Positions 34,724 to 43,088 are shown, counted from the stretch's first letter. The stretch: 64,000 bases of DNA from Candidatus Competibacteraceae bacterium (GCA_016713505.1 JADJPA010000002.1:405756-469755), one strand, 5' to 3'. Notes: a model not told the origin generated them from the letters alone. Translations and numbers: made by a program.

Positions 34724-35049
34724 AAAGTTTCCTCGCTAGGCGTGGGGTTCACTGCAAAAAGGTGCTGGATGTCACAAAGATCGGTTGGTTCATGTCCGAC
34801 ATCGCTTCAACGCTAGCTTGATGGAGTCACAGCAATGAAATTCGCGCCGATGTCTAAAAACACTAGCCTAATCGTGACGAGAATCTAGGGTTTCAACCGC
34901 GCTGCTGGCGCTGGTTGGCCTTGGAAAAGGCCGCGTCAGCCAAGATATCGATGTTTTCCGACTCCGGTTATCATGGGCCTGTCAGTGCGATTCACGCACT
35001 GCATCGTCTTTCCCAGGATCAAACGACCACTTTGCAGGATAAATTCAAG
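34724..35049. other. Divergent intergenic region before alaA
   Basis: About 326 bp with no recognised gene. A hairpin with perfect 7-bp arms CAGTGCG (34983-34989) and CGCACTG (34995-35001) lies 49 bp before the alaA start and could be a leader structure or operator. The alaA frame is open through it, but that upstream coding would add residues with no family match. Confidence 0.4.
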
Positions 35050-36276
35050 ATGCAACCCATATTGAAGTCCGCCAAGCTCGCCAACGTCTGCTACGACATT
35101 CGCGGACCCGTGCTGGCGCGCGCCAAGCAGATGGAAGATGAAGGGCAGCGGATCACCAAACTCAATATCGGCAACCCCGCGCCGTTCGGCTTTTTGGCCC
35201 CTGACGAGCTCGTGCAGGATGTCATCCACAACCTGCCGGACGCTTCGGGATATTGCGACTCGAAGGGCCTGTTCGCCGCGCGCAAGGCGGTCATGCATTA
35301 CACGCAGCAGAAAACCATTCCTGGAGTGCAAGTCGAGGATATTTATATCGGCAACGGGGTGTCCGAGCTTATCGTGATGACCTTGCAGGCGTTGCTTAAC
35401 AACGGTGACGAGGTGCTGATTCCGGCCCCGGACTACCCGCTGTGGACGGCGGCGGTCAGCCTGTCGGGCGGCACCCCGCGCCACTATCTATGCGACGAGC
35501 AATCGAGCTGGACGCCGGATTTGGACGACATCCGCGGCAAGATCACGCCGTCCACCCGCGCCATCGTGATCATCAATCCGAACAATCCGACCGGCGCGCT
35601 GTATTCGGTCGAGCTGCTGCGGGAAATTCTGGAGATCGCCCGCCAGCACCAGCTCATCGTCTACGCTGACGAGATTTATGACAAAGTGCTCTACGACGGC
35701 GCCGAACATACCTCGATCGCCTCGTTGGCCGACGATGTGCTCTGCTTGACCTTTAACGGCCTGTCAAAGAACTATCGGGCCTGCGGCTATCGCGCCGGTT
35801 GGGTGGTGGTGTCGGGCGAAAAAAGTCACGCTCAGGATTATATCGAGGGGCTCACCATTTTGGCGTCGATGCGGCTGTGCGCCAACGTGCCGGCGCAACA
35901 TGCGATCCAAACCGCGCTCGGCGGCCATCAAAGCATCGATGATCTGGTGTTGCCTACCGGGCGCTTGGGCAAGCAGCGAGATTTGGCGTTCCAGTTGCTC
36001 ACGGAAATCCCCGGTGTCAGTTGCGTCAAGCCGCAAGCGGCGCTGTATCTGTTCCCGCGCCTCGATCCCAAACTGTATCCCATCGCCGACGACCAGCAGT
36101 TCGTGCTGGAATTATTGCTGGAGGAAAAGGTGTTGCTGGTGCAAGGCAGCGGCTTCAACTGGCCGCTGCCGGATCATTTGCGCGTGGTGTTCCTGCCTCA
36201 CGAAGACGATCTGACCGACGCCATCGGCCGCTTCGGCCGTTTTCTGGAACGCTATCGCAAGCGGCATAACCTGTGA
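35050..36276 (+). CDS. alaA: Alanine-synthesising transaminase (AlaA-like)
   Basis: A 408-residue fold-type I aminotransferase starting MQPILKSAKLANVCYDIRGP, the conserved AlaA start. It converts pyruvate and glutamate into alanine and 2-oxoglutarate. KLNIGNPAPFGF, FNGLSKNYRACGYRAGW (PLP Lys near residue 240) and IINPNNPTGALYS are visible, with a final HLRVVFLPHEDDL. ATG 35050 is chosen over the TTG at 34915. It is intact. A GC-rich hairpin follows at 36304-36337. Together with Alr, Ald and the Lrp-type gene it makes alanine metabolism a theme in the window, though it is 30 kb away. Confidence 0.92.
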   Translation: MQPILKSAKLANVCYDIRGPVLARAKQMEDEGQRITKLNIGNPAPFGFLAPDELVQDVIHNLPDASGYCDSKGLFAARKAVMHYTQQKTIPGVQVEDIYIGNGVSELIVMTLQALLNNGDEVLIPAPDYPLWTAAVSLSGGTPRHYLCDEQSSWTPDLDDIRGKITPSTRAIVIINPNNPTGALYSVELLREILEIARQHQLIVYADEIYDKVLYDGAEHTSIASLADDVLCLTFNGLSKNYRACGYRAGWVVVSGEKSHAQDYIEGLTILASMRLCANVPAQHAIQTALGGHQSIDDLVLPTGRLGKQRDLAFQLLTEIPGVSCVKPQAALYLFPRLDPKLYPIADDQQFVLELLLEEKVLLVQGSGFNWPLPDHLRVVFLPHEDDLTDAIGRFGRFLERYRKRHNL

Positions 36277-36303
36277 CGGCTGGTTTTCAATCCTGATGAG
36301 GGC

Positions 36304-36337
36304 CGGTGCGAGAGACCGTTTGGAGCCTCTCGCACCG
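36304..36337 (+). terminator. Terminator-like hairpin after alaA
   Basis: CGGTGCGAGAG (36304-36314) pairs perfectly with CTCTCGCACCG (36327-36337), an 11-bp stem with a 12-base loop, 27 bp after the alaA stop. No U-tract follows, so Rho-independent function is uncertain. Confidence 0.5.
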
Positions 36338-36445
36338 CGCCCTCGGCCCGAAAGCCAACGCCATCGATGCGGGCCTATGTTGGCGGTGCAACCGAATTCG
36401 CCCTGACCGAGCCTCGCGGCGCTGGCCGTCAGCGCTCCGGGCGGG

Positions 36446-36703
36446 TCACGCGCTGGGGCTTCTCATCTTCCGATAAAGGAACAGCAGGACGAGAGCCCCG
36501 ATAATGGCCAGCAAAAGACTGCGTATGTCAAAGCCCGTCACATCGCCAAAGCCGAGCAGGGTGCCGATAAAACCACCCACCACGGCGCCGGCGACGCCGA
36601 TCAGCGCGGTAACGATCAGCCCACCTGGATCGCTGCCAGGCATGATGAATTTAGCGAGGGCGCCAGCGATCAAACCAAAAATCAACCACGACAGAATACC
36701 CAT
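36446..36703 (-). CDS. GlsB/YeaQ/YmgE family stress membrane protein
   Basis: An 85-residue protein with three hydrophobic helices. MGILSWLIFGLIAGALAKFI, MPGSDPGGLIVTALIGVAGA and VVGGFIGTLLGFGDVTGFDI fit the transglycosylase-associated/GlsB family, found in many stress-induced operons. It is an inner-membrane protein of unknown activity. It sits on the same strand as the hypothetical genes at 36775 and 37344. Confidence 0.92.
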   Translation of the reverse strand: MGILSWLIFGLIAGALAKFIMPGSDPGGLIVTALIGVAGAVVGGFIGTLLGFGDVTGFDIRSLLLAIIGALVLLFLYRKMRSPSA

Positions 36704-36774
36704 AAATCACGCTCCTCCCAAGATTTAAAAAAGGCTTGTCGGATACGACACTAAATCCTTCAAGCGGCGAAACC

Positions 36775-37290
36775 TTAACGATTTCGCTTGGACAAATAGC
36801 GCGCCGCCATAATGGCCAAAGCGCCCTGAACCAGGGGGTTGCCCAGCGCCTTGAGGAAAAACGGTTGCTCTTGAGCCGTCTGTTGCAGCGCTTTGGGCGC
36901 ATTTTGTTGCGCGTACCCCGCCAGTCGCCCCAGATCGTCGGGCTGCATGGTTCGAGGATCGTCAGAAGATAACCCCAGCGAACGCGCGATGCCACCGATA
37001 TCGATTCCGGCGCTTTGCAGCGCGTTCTTCAGCCCCGCCGCCAGACCTGTGCGCTCTTCCGGATTGAGGTTTTGCGCGGCCCGAGTGAAGGTATCAGGAT
37101 CGGCTTGCGAAATATAAGATTTAACGGCTTGGTCTAATTCGGGATGGCCGGCCTGATTGAGCTGCTGGAACCGTTGCGAGGCTTCCGAAGGCGACACGTG
37201 GGTGTCGGGATTCGAAAACCGGCTCATGAAGTCCTCGACGTTGGCATCGTCATCCAAACCAAACTTTTCGGTTTTGTTATCTATGGCCAT
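36775..37290 (-). CDS. Hypothetical protein, 171 residues
   Basis: A soluble, helical protein with no family I recognise. It opens with an acidic stretch (FGLDDDANVEDFMSRF). Its middle has NPEERTGLAAGLKNALQSAG and a hydrophilic Gln-rich part (GRLAGYAQQNAPKALQQTAQ). The C-terminus ends in a short hydrophobic segment and basic tail (NPLVQGALAIMAARYLSKRN). The DPDTFTRAAQNLNPEER pattern is reminiscent of small stress or YidB-like proteins, but this is weak. It is in the same direction as the GlsB gene, 71 bp before it, and could be co-transcribed. Confidence 0.6.
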   Translation of the reverse strand: MAIDNKTEKFGLDDDANVEDFMSRFSNPDTHVSPSEASQRFQQLNQAGHPELDQAVKSYISQADPDTFTRAAQNLNPEERTGLAAGLKNALQSAGIDIGGIARSLGLSSDDPRTMQPDDLGRLAGYAQQNAPKALQQTAQEQPFFLKALGNPLVQGALAIMAARYLSKRNR

Positions 37291-37343
37291 GGTTCAATCC
37301 TCTTTGAAATGAGTTAGATACTGTGAAGGGTCAACGGTAAAAA

Positions 37344-37781
37344 TCAAAAATTAGGTTTGTAGGTCACGTTGGCGTCGGCCGGAGCCGACGGGTCATAACG
37401 CATGGTCGCCATCGGCTGGCCGTTCGGGGCATAGCTGATCACCGTCAAGGGCCGACCCGGAAATTCGTCCCGCATCTCTCGCAGCAGGGTCGTCATCAGC
37501 GGCCGCACTTGATCGAGTTTGACCTGAGTATCGAACACGACGCCGAGTTCGTTATCGCCGTTCATCCGCGCGTCGCGGATGACGTTGTTGCCCGCCGCCG
37601 ACTGTTTGATTCGCGCCAAGAATTGTTCTTGTCTGCCCGGCGCTCGAAGTTGGGGAGCAGGGGCGGCCGGCGCTTGCACGACGGGAGGTCGGGCCGGTGG
37701 CGCCTTGGGGGGAGGTGGTTCGTCACCGCAGCCTGCCAGCAGCATGGGCAGTCCTGCAATCAAGAATGGTTTATAGTTCAT
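37344..37781 (-). CDS. Hypothetical lipoprotein
   Basis: A 145-residue protein with a clear lipobox (GLPMLLAGC, Cys18) and then a Pro/Ala-rich linker (PPPPKAPPARPPVVQAPAAP). The globular part (about 60-145) reads QEQFLARIKQSAAGNNVIRD and LLREMRDEFPGRPLTVISYA, ending in a YKPNF. It is probably anchored in the outer membrane facing the periplasm. I do not recognise the domain. It is 53 bp before the 36775 gene on the same strand, so the three small genes may be one transcription unit. Confidence 0.65.
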   Translation of the reverse strand: MNYKPFLIAGLPMLLAGCGDEPPPPKAPPARPPVVQAPAAPAPQLRAPGRQEQFLARIKQSAAGNNVIRDARMNGDNELGVVFDTQVKLDQVRPLMTTLLREMRDEFPGRPLTVISYAPNGQPMATMRYDPSAPADANVTYKPNF

Positions 37782-38221
37782 AATCGACCTTTGCCAGGTA
37801 ACAGCGGCTACCGGAAACAGGATTTTTTAGGATTGGGAACGGGTGGTTTTGGGTCTGAAAAGCTTCGGTCGTAATCCTCTTTGGTTATTCTGATTATGCT
37901 AGATACGCGATTTGTTTCAATAGTTCCCCGGCGACCGAGATAAGCCCGGCGGTCCGAAGCGTCGGGACGAAAGGTTTGCGCCTTTGCGGGGCGCTGTTCC
38001 CCGCCCGGTTCGATCCGACCGATTTGAACCGGCCGTTTTGACCGGGCGAGCGTCCACCCGCTTGTCGCCAAAGCGTCGCGAGTGGTCGATCCAACCTTTG
38101 ATTTAAATACTTTTGCCGGTTGCTCAACCACTTGTTGGCAGAGCTCGGCAACTGAAGCCTATTGGCACGAAAACTGTTAACAATCCCTCGAATAGTTTTT
38201 GCTTCCGAAGGCCATGGCATC
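37782..38221. other. Intergenic stretch with no recognised gene
   Basis: About 440 bp between the divergent lipoprotein gene and the RNase-like gene. Frames of about 100 codons exist on the minus strand (37808-38131, 37894-38298) but have no family pattern and conflict with each other. No repeats or RNA genes were seen. Confidence 0.4.
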
Positions 38222-38746
38222 ATGAATCGACGGCGCGCGTACACCGAAAGCGAAGTAAGAAGTATTCTCCGTGCGAGCGAATCCAGAATAAGCGTCACCG
38301 GAATGCCCGGTCACACAGGCGAAAAGCATGTGCTGATCACGGGCGATGCGCTGCTGGAACGCGGGCAAGCCGCCTACGATAAGACCAGGAACGGGGGCGT
38401 GGTGAAGCCGATGACGGCTTTTTGCGATACGCCGACCGCCGTTCGCGTGGTGACCGAAGCGCTGAATGCGCCAGAGGGACAAGCCGCGCTCGGATATTTG
38501 GATGGCTATGGCGTGTTTGTAGGCGCTCGCGTCACGATCGAGGCGCGCGTCCAGCCTTTTCGGGCGCGTTTCGTCCCTCATCCACAGAGCAAGCGCACCA
38601 TCACCATCGACGGGGTGCTGCTGCTGGTCGAAAGCATCTGGGAAGGCGAACAGAACTACAAAATTCATATTCACACCGGCTTTCCGATCCTGGCGTTCAG
38701 CCGGGGCCAGCCGGCGTGGCGCGACCCTCTCGACCGGTGGCATTGA
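38222..38746 (+). CDS. Putative RNase A-like (BECR-fold) protein
   Basis: A 174-residue protein starting at ATG 38222 with GAAGG upstream; an in-frame TTG at 38162 would add 20 residues. PGHTGEKHVLITGDALLERG (His36) and the following AFCDTPTAVRVVTEAL match the layout of the bacterial RNase A-like domain found at CdiA tips: a GHxxEKHV entry, a Leu-rich helix, a (T)AFxDxxTA segment. The end (LLLVESIWEGEQNYKIHIHT, then GFPIL) matches its last strand with a Ser/Thr-His style motif (IHTxFP). No delivery domain is present. Assignment is by motif layout only. The next gene, 101 bp on, encodes a small acidic protein that could be an immunity partner. Confidence 0.45.
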   Translation: MNRRRAYTESEVRSILRASESRISVTGMPGHTGEKHVLITGDALLERGQAAYDKTRNGGVVKPMTAFCDTPTAVRVVTEALNAPEGQAALGYLDGYGVFVGARVTIEARVQPFRARFVPHPQSKRTITIDGVLLLVESIWEGEQNYKIHIHTGFPILAFSRGQPAWRDPLDRWH

Positions 38747-38847
38747 CCGGTTTGGTCGCATCGAATCCCGTATTGAGTTTCGCGGGTCTAACTACTGGCC
38801 AAGATATTCCAGCACACTACATTTCCAGCGTATCGAGGGGTGGCATC

Positions 38848-39063
38848 ATGGGCTTTTCCGTTAATTTTCATGCCGACGAGGAACGCAAGGTGACCGTGGA
38901 AGCGGATTGGCGCGGTCCTGGCGATTATCAGCTTCGCCGCCTGGATGGCGCGACGACCGCGTTGGGCGCGTGCCATACGCCCGAGGAGATGTTGGGCGCT
39001 TTGCTGGATAGCGACTGGTCGCCCGAACTGGAAGGTGCGCGGGTCGAGCCGGCCCCGTCCTGA
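38848..39063 (+). CDS. Small acidic protein next to the RNase-like gene
   Basis: A 71-residue protein with a GAGGGG ribosome site before ATG 38848. It reads MGFSVNFHADEERKVTVEAD and LRRLDGATTALGACHTPEEM, ending in LDSDWSPELEGARVEPAPS. I recognise no family. It is a plausible partner or immunity factor for the RNase-like protein because of adjacency and size, which is inference only. It is too short for a reliable prediction. Confidence 0.55.
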   Translation: MGFSVNFHADEERKVTVEADWRGPGDYQLRRLDGATTALGACHTPEEMLGALLDSDWSPELEGARVEPAPS

Positions 39064-39135
39064 GTCGAACCGCTTTCTCTGTGGGGCGTGTTGCACTACG
39101 CTAGCGCGGTCCTTCCAGCCAGCCAGGAGAACCGC

Positions 39136-39717
39136 ATGAGCCGCCCCATCAGCCGCTACCCGATCCCGTCGCTCGACGCGCTGCCCGAAGACGTGCGCGA
39201 CCGCATTCTGGCGGTGCGGGAAAAAACCGGCTTCATCCCCAACATTTTTCTGGGGCTGGCGCACCGGCCCGAGGAGTTTCGCGCCTTTGTCGCCTATCAC
39301 GACGCCCTCATGGAGAAAGAGAGCGGCTTGAGCAAGGCGGAGCGGGAAATGATCGTGGTGGCGACATCGAACGCCAACCAATGCCAGTATTGCGTGATCG
39401 CGCACGGCGCCATCTTGCGGGTGCGCGCCAAGAACCCCCTGATCGCCGATCAGGTGGCGATCAACTACCGCAAAGCCGACCTGACGCCGCGCCAAACGGC
39501 CATGCTGGATTTTGCCTTGAAAGTCTCGCGGGAAGCCTACGCGGTCAACGACGCCGATTACGAGACCTTGCGCGGCCACGGCTTCACGGATGCCGACATT
39601 TGGGATATCGGCGCGGTTTCGGCGTTTTTCGCCATGTCCAACCGGCTGGCGAACATGACGAGCCTGCGCCCTAACGACGAGTTTTATCTGCTCGGCCGGG
39701 TGTCCAAGCCAAAGTAA
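39136..39717 (+). CDS. AhpD-like peroxidase-related enzyme
   Basis: A 193-residue member of the carboxymuconolactone decarboxylase/AhpD family (peroxidase-related subfamily). The redox site is CQYCVIAHG with the CxxC pair and the conserved His, in ATSNANQCQYCVIAHGAILR. SRYPIPSLDALPEDVRDRIL and KTGFIPNIFLGLAHRPE are typical of the family's N-terminus. It is likely a cytoplasmic thiol peroxidase or hydroperoxide-linked enzyme. AGGAGA precedes ATG 39136. The FAD oxidoreductase gene at 39791 follows 73 bp later on the same strand. Confidence 0.9.
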   Translation: MSRPISRYPIPSLDALPEDVRDRILAVREKTGFIPNIFLGLAHRPEEFRAFVAYHDALMEKESGLSKAEREMIVVATSNANQCQYCVIAHGAILRVRAKNPLIADQVAINYRKADLTPRQTAMLDFALKVSREAYAVNDADYETLRGHGFTDADIWDIGAVSAFFAMSNRLANMTSLRPNDEFYLLGRVSKPK

Positions 39718-39790
39718 AGCGAGCCGGCGCTTTTGCCCGTTCGCCGTCGGCCGCGAGCGGTTGCCACGTTGTCGATTGGGAGCGCGCCGC

Positions 39791-40891
39791 ATGGAAACCG
39801 TGGAATGCGTGGTGGTCGGCGCTGGCGTGATCGGTCTGGCGGTCGCCCGCGAGCTGGCGCTGGCCGGTCATGAAGTGCTGATCCTGGAGGCGCTGGAGCG
39901 TTTCGGCACCCAAAGCTCAGCCCATAACTCCGAAGTCATCCACGCCGGCCTCTATTACCCGCCGGGCTCGCTCAAGGCCCGGCTGTGCGTGCAAGGCAAG
40001 GAGCGGCTTTATCGCTACTGCGCCGAACGCGGCATCGCCCACCGGCGAATCGGTAAGTTGCTGGTGGCTTGCGCTGAGGCGGAATTGCCGGCGCTGGCGA
40101 GTTACGCCGAACGGGCGGCCGCGAACGGCGTGCCGCTTCAGCCGCTTGCCGCCGCCGATATCCGGCGACTGGAGCCGGCGGTGCGGGCGGTCGCCGGCCT
40201 GTATTCGGAATCGACCGGCATCCTCGACAGCCACGGCTTGATGCTGGCGCTGTTGGGCGACGCCGAACGGGCGGGCGCGACGCTGGTCACTCATGCGCCG
40301 GTGGTGGCGGGCCGGATCAAGCGTGATGGCGTCGTGCTGCGCACCGGGGGCGAGCAACCGTTCGAGCTGCGCTGCCGTCGGTTGGTGAATGCGGCCGGCT
40401 TGCGGGCGCAGGAGCTGGCGCGGTCTTTGGCTGGATTTCCGACGGAACAAGTACCGCCTACCTTTTATGCCAAGGGCCACTATTTCACCCTGAGCGGACG
40501 CGCGCCGTTCCGGCATTTGGTGTATCCCATGCCGGATCATGCCGGCTTGGGCATTCACGTCACGCTCGACTTGGGCGGTCAGTGCAAGTTCGGGCCGGAT
40601 GTGAGCGGTTGGCCGGCGGCGCTAAACTACGAGTTCGAGCCCGGCTTGGAAGCGAAGTTTTACCGGGCGATCCGCCGCTATTACCCGGAATTGCCGGATG
40701 GGTCGTTACAGCCGGGCTATACCGGCATCCGGCCCAAGGTGACCGGCCCGACCGAAGCGGCCGGCGATTTCATCCTGCAAGGGTCGGCCGAGCACGGCGT
40801 GGCGGGATTGGTCCATTTGTTCGGGATCGAATCGCCGGGTTTGACGGCATCCTTGGCCATCGCGCGGCAAGTCGTGGAATTCATTGGTTAG
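39791..40891 (+). CDS. lhgO: FAD-dependent oxidoreductase, L-2-hydroxyglutarate oxidase-like
   Basis: A 366-residue DAO-family flavoprotein. The FAD loop is VECVVVGAGVIGLAVARELA, followed by HNSEVIHAGLYYPPGSLKAR, a signature of the L-2-hydroxyglutarate oxidase group. NAAGLRAQELARSLAG, FYAKGHYFTLSGRAPFRHLV, YPMPDHAGLGIHVTLDLGG, and PGYTGIRPKVTGP support it. It would oxidise L-2-hydroxyglutarate to 2-oxoglutarate and pass electrons to the membrane. The gene symbol is by similarity and moderately sure. The frame is open upstream to 39761; ATG 39791 is the standard start. A DnaA-box palindrome lies 64 bp after the stop. Confidence 0.85.
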   Translation: METVECVVVGAGVIGLAVARELALAGHEVLILEALERFGTQSSAHNSEVIHAGLYYPPGSLKARLCVQGKERLYRYCAERGIAHRRIGKLLVACAEAELPALASYAERAAANGVPLQPLAAADIRRLEPAVRAVAGLYSESTGILDSHGLMLALLGDAERAGATLVTHAPVVAGRIKRDGVVLRTGGEQPFELRCRRLVNAAGLRAQELARSLAGFPTEQVPPTFYAKGHYFTLSGRAPFRHLVYPMPDHAGLGIHVTLDLGGQCKFGPDVSGWPAALNYEFEPGLEAKFYRAIRRYYPELPDGSLQPGYTGIRPKVTGPTEAAGDFILQGSAEHGVAGLVHLFGIESPGLTASLAIARQVVEFIG

Positions 40892-40954
40892 CTCGGGCCG
40901 CCAGCCCTCAATTTGCGCTGGATTCGGACCATGAGACCATCCGGGCAGGGGTCT

Positions 40955-40989
40955 GGCGAGTTATCCACAAAAACTGTGGATAACTCGCC
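40955..40989. promoter_or_regulatory. Inverted pair of consensus DnaA boxes
   Basis: GGCGAGTTATCCACA (40955-40969) and its exact reverse complement TGTGGATAACTCGCC (40975-40989) flank a 5-base AAAAC spacer. Each arm contains TTATCCACA, a perfect DnaA box. No other origin features (AT-rich unwinding element, dnaA or dnaN genes) are in the window, so this is more likely a DnaA-binding regulatory or titration site than an origin. It could also act as a hairpin in RNA. Confidence 0.7.
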
Positions 40990-41146
40990 GGGTGGCGGCA
41001 AGCTTGGAGCGGCATGGCTAGCAAAAACGCGAGGTTGATAACCGGAGCGCAAATTGAGCAAAAAATAACCAGTTGCCAATGGTACGGTCACGCCGATTTT
41101 CAGGCAGTGAAAATCGGGTCTTTACGTTCCAACCCCAGCGCTTCTC

Positions 41147-41536
41147 TTGAACTCCGCCATCGAACTCACGCTCGCGCAATCCTTCGATTTTCTGCTCCAC
41201 GTCGCGGTGGTGCGGCCGGTCTTTCTGTGGGGTGCGCCGGGTATCGGCAAGACGGCCTTGGTGAACCGTTTCGCGGCGGCGGTGGGGTTGGAATGCGTGT
41301 CGCTGCTGGGCAGCCGACTCGCGCCGGACAGTTATGCGCGACCGTCGCGGCGGCAGAGCAGTAACCGGGAGATTCCCCGGCCGTCGATTTTGAAGCCGCC
41401 GGAGGAGGAGCGCCAGGCGCGGGTGTTTGGCGTGGTGCTCGATACCTCCGGTTCGATGGAGCCGAAATTGCTCGGCAAGGCGATAGGCGCGATTGCCAGT
41501 TACGCGCAGGCGCGGGAGGTGTTTTGGGTGCGCTGA
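41147..41536 (+). pseudogene. Fusion relic: MoxR-type AAA ATPase start joined to a VWA (DUF2201-like) segment
   Basis: A 129-codon frame with a TTG start. Its first half is the N-terminus of a MoxR-like AAA ATPase with a Walker A loop (AVVRPVFLWGAPGIGKTALV). It then runs directly into the middle of a VWA/DUF2201-type protein (RRQSSNREIPRPSILKPPEE, VFGVVLDTSGSMEPKLLGKA, IGAIASYAQAREV) and ends six residues later. The Walker B and most of the AAA fold, the N-terminus of the VWA protein and its C-terminus are missing. MoxR and VWA genes are usually neighbours, so an internal deletion that fused them explains the frame. Confidence 0.75.
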
Positions 41537-41604
41537 GGAGCCGGCCGAGTTTCCGGCCCGGCAGAATGCGATATCGAACCGCTCGCGCGGGCTATCGGAA
41601 AAAA

Positions 41605-41964
41605 TCAGCGCGCTTCCAGATACTGCCAAGCGCGCGCCTTGAACAGGCAATAGATTGTATCGCCCGCGTTCAAATCCAAATCGCGGACCGCCTTGACGGT
41701 GACCTCGGCCAGAATCGGCGCGCCGACATCCACTTCCGCCAGCATCCGGTCGGCGATCCGCCGCAAGCCGAGGATGCGGCCCGAGACCTGATTCTGGATG
41801 GTGATATCGGCGATGGGACGGCGGGCTAGGGCGACATCGGCGGCGCGCAGCGCGATCCAGGTTTCGGCCCCGGCGGTAGCGCCGACAGCGGCAGGTGTAA
41901 CTCGTGCTGGTCCGCGGTCAGTTCTTCGGGCGTGGGTTGCAGCGACGCCCACACGTCGGGTCAA
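41605..41964 (-). pseudogene. ModC C-terminal relic
   Basis: The 119-codon frame has a family match only from about residue 35 on: IALRAADVALARRPIADITI, QNQVSGRILGLRRIADRMLA, then DVGAPILAEVTVKAVRDLDL. This is the TOBE-type C-terminal domain of the molybdate ABC ATPase ModC. The first part of the frame (TRRVGVAATHARRTDRGPAR) is unrelated, and a different frame carries a ModC-like stretch just upstream, so there is a frameshift as well as loss of the ATPase domain. It overlaps the modA stop codon. No modB is present between them, although the usual order is modABC. Confidence 0.7.
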
Positions 41965-42782
41965 TCGAGCACGGTAAAGCCGTACCGGCGGAATACGTTC
42001 GCCGCCGCTGGCGCGCGCAGGAAATCCAGAAACTCTGTTGCCGCCGGCTTGCTTCCTTGCGCCAGCGCGGCCGGATAGAGCACCGGCGAATGCGTGTCGG
42101 CGGGAAAGACGCCGAGCACTTCCACCTTATCGGACAGCTTGGCGTCGGTTTCGTAAACGATGCCGGCGGCGCATTCGCCGCGCTCCACGAAGGCCAGCGC
42201 CGAGCGCACATCCGCCGCGGCGGCCAGACGCGGTTCCAGCGCCGTCCACCAGCCGAGCGCCGTCAGGGCTTGTTGGCTGTATTGGCCGATGGGCACCGAT
42301 GCATCACAAGAGCACCAGCGGCCTTGAAACGCACCGGGCAAATCGAAGCCTTTTTCCAGCTTCACCGGAAACGCCTTGCCCTTGGGAGCGATCAGCACGA
42401 TCCGGTTGCCGAGCAGGTTGCGGCGGCTGGACTTGATAATCTTGTTCTTGCCATCCAAGTAATCCATCCATTTCGAATCGGCGGACACGAACACGTCCGC
42501 CGGCGCGCCCAGTTCGATTTGCTTGGCCAGTGCGGAACTGGCGGCGAAAGAGGTCATGACCTTGACGCCTTTCTCCTGTTCGTACAGCGCGGCGAGGTCT
42601 TGCAAGGCGTTGGTGACGCTGGAGGCGGCGAGGACGGTGATCTGATCCGCCGCCCAAGCGGGAACGGTCAGCCCGGCCACCAGCCAAAGCAAGCCGATTC
42701 GCAGCCCGCGAACTAGCTGTTTCCGCACTGAATCTAGCTGGATCAGCGCCGGCCACGCCGCTTCGTTTCGCTCCCGCATCAT
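41961..42782 (-). CDS. modA: Molybdate-binding periplasmic protein ModA
   Basis: A 273-residue protein. A late signal segment (GLRIGLLWLVAGLTVPAWAA) precedes a mature ModA: DQITVLAASSVTNALQDLAA, SFAASSALAKQIELGAPADV, FVSADSKWMDYL, VGAPAD-type loop, then VPIGQYSQQAL and GIVYETDAKLSDKVEVLG. The first 25 residues before the signal segment are long, and a GTG near 42728 would give a more usual N-terminus. Its normal partners ModB and ModC are missing or broken in the downstream sequence, so it probably cannot support transport from this locus. Confidence 0.88.
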   Translation of the reverse strand: MMRERNEAAWPALIQLDSVRKQLVRGLRIGLLWLVAGLTVPAWAADQITVLAASSVTNALQDLAALYEQEKGVKVMTSFAASSALAKQIELGAPADVFVSADSKWMDYLDGKNKIIKSSRRNLLGNRIVLIAPKGKAFPVKLEKGFDLPGAFQGRWCSCDASVPIGQYSQQALTALGWWTALEPRLAAAADVRSALAFVERGECAAGIVYETDAKLSDKVEVLGVFPADTHSPVLYPAALAQGSKPAATEFLDFLRAPAAANVFRRYGFTVLD

Positions 42783-43088
42783 GCTTTCCCCTGTGCTAAA
42801 GCGTTATAAAGTAATATCTGCCGCCGCCCGGCATTCCCCTCTCCCGCTACCACCGGATTAAAGGTGATCCGCAAGCGGTCAATCATTAGATACTACTCCC
42901 TGGCCGGCTTTCCGAACCACTCGCATCATGGTGATTTCGAGAGCGTAATCCATAGGCTGGCGGGGCGGATGCGCCACCCCGACCACGCCAGTCATGAAGT
43001 GATGACGGCCAGTGAAACTCTTAGCCCGCTAGCGGGTGAGGGTTCCTGAAAACCCAGGTTGAGCCAGGCCAGCACGAGGAACAAAGCG
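42783..43088. other. Intergenic stretch between modA and the pirin gene
   Basis: About 306 bp with no recognised gene. On the minus strand an AT-rich element reading GATATTACTTTATAACGC lies about 20 bp before modA and could be a promoter or weak molybdate-type operator, but the symmetry is poor. Confidence 0.35.

Noticed and set aside
40955..40989. A chromosome origin at the DnaA-box palindrome
   Set aside because: No dnaA, dnaN, rpmH or AT-rich unwinding region is nearby, and only two boxes are seen.
42783..42830. A ModE-type operator before modA
   Set aside because: The AT-rich element lacks convincing dyad symmetry.
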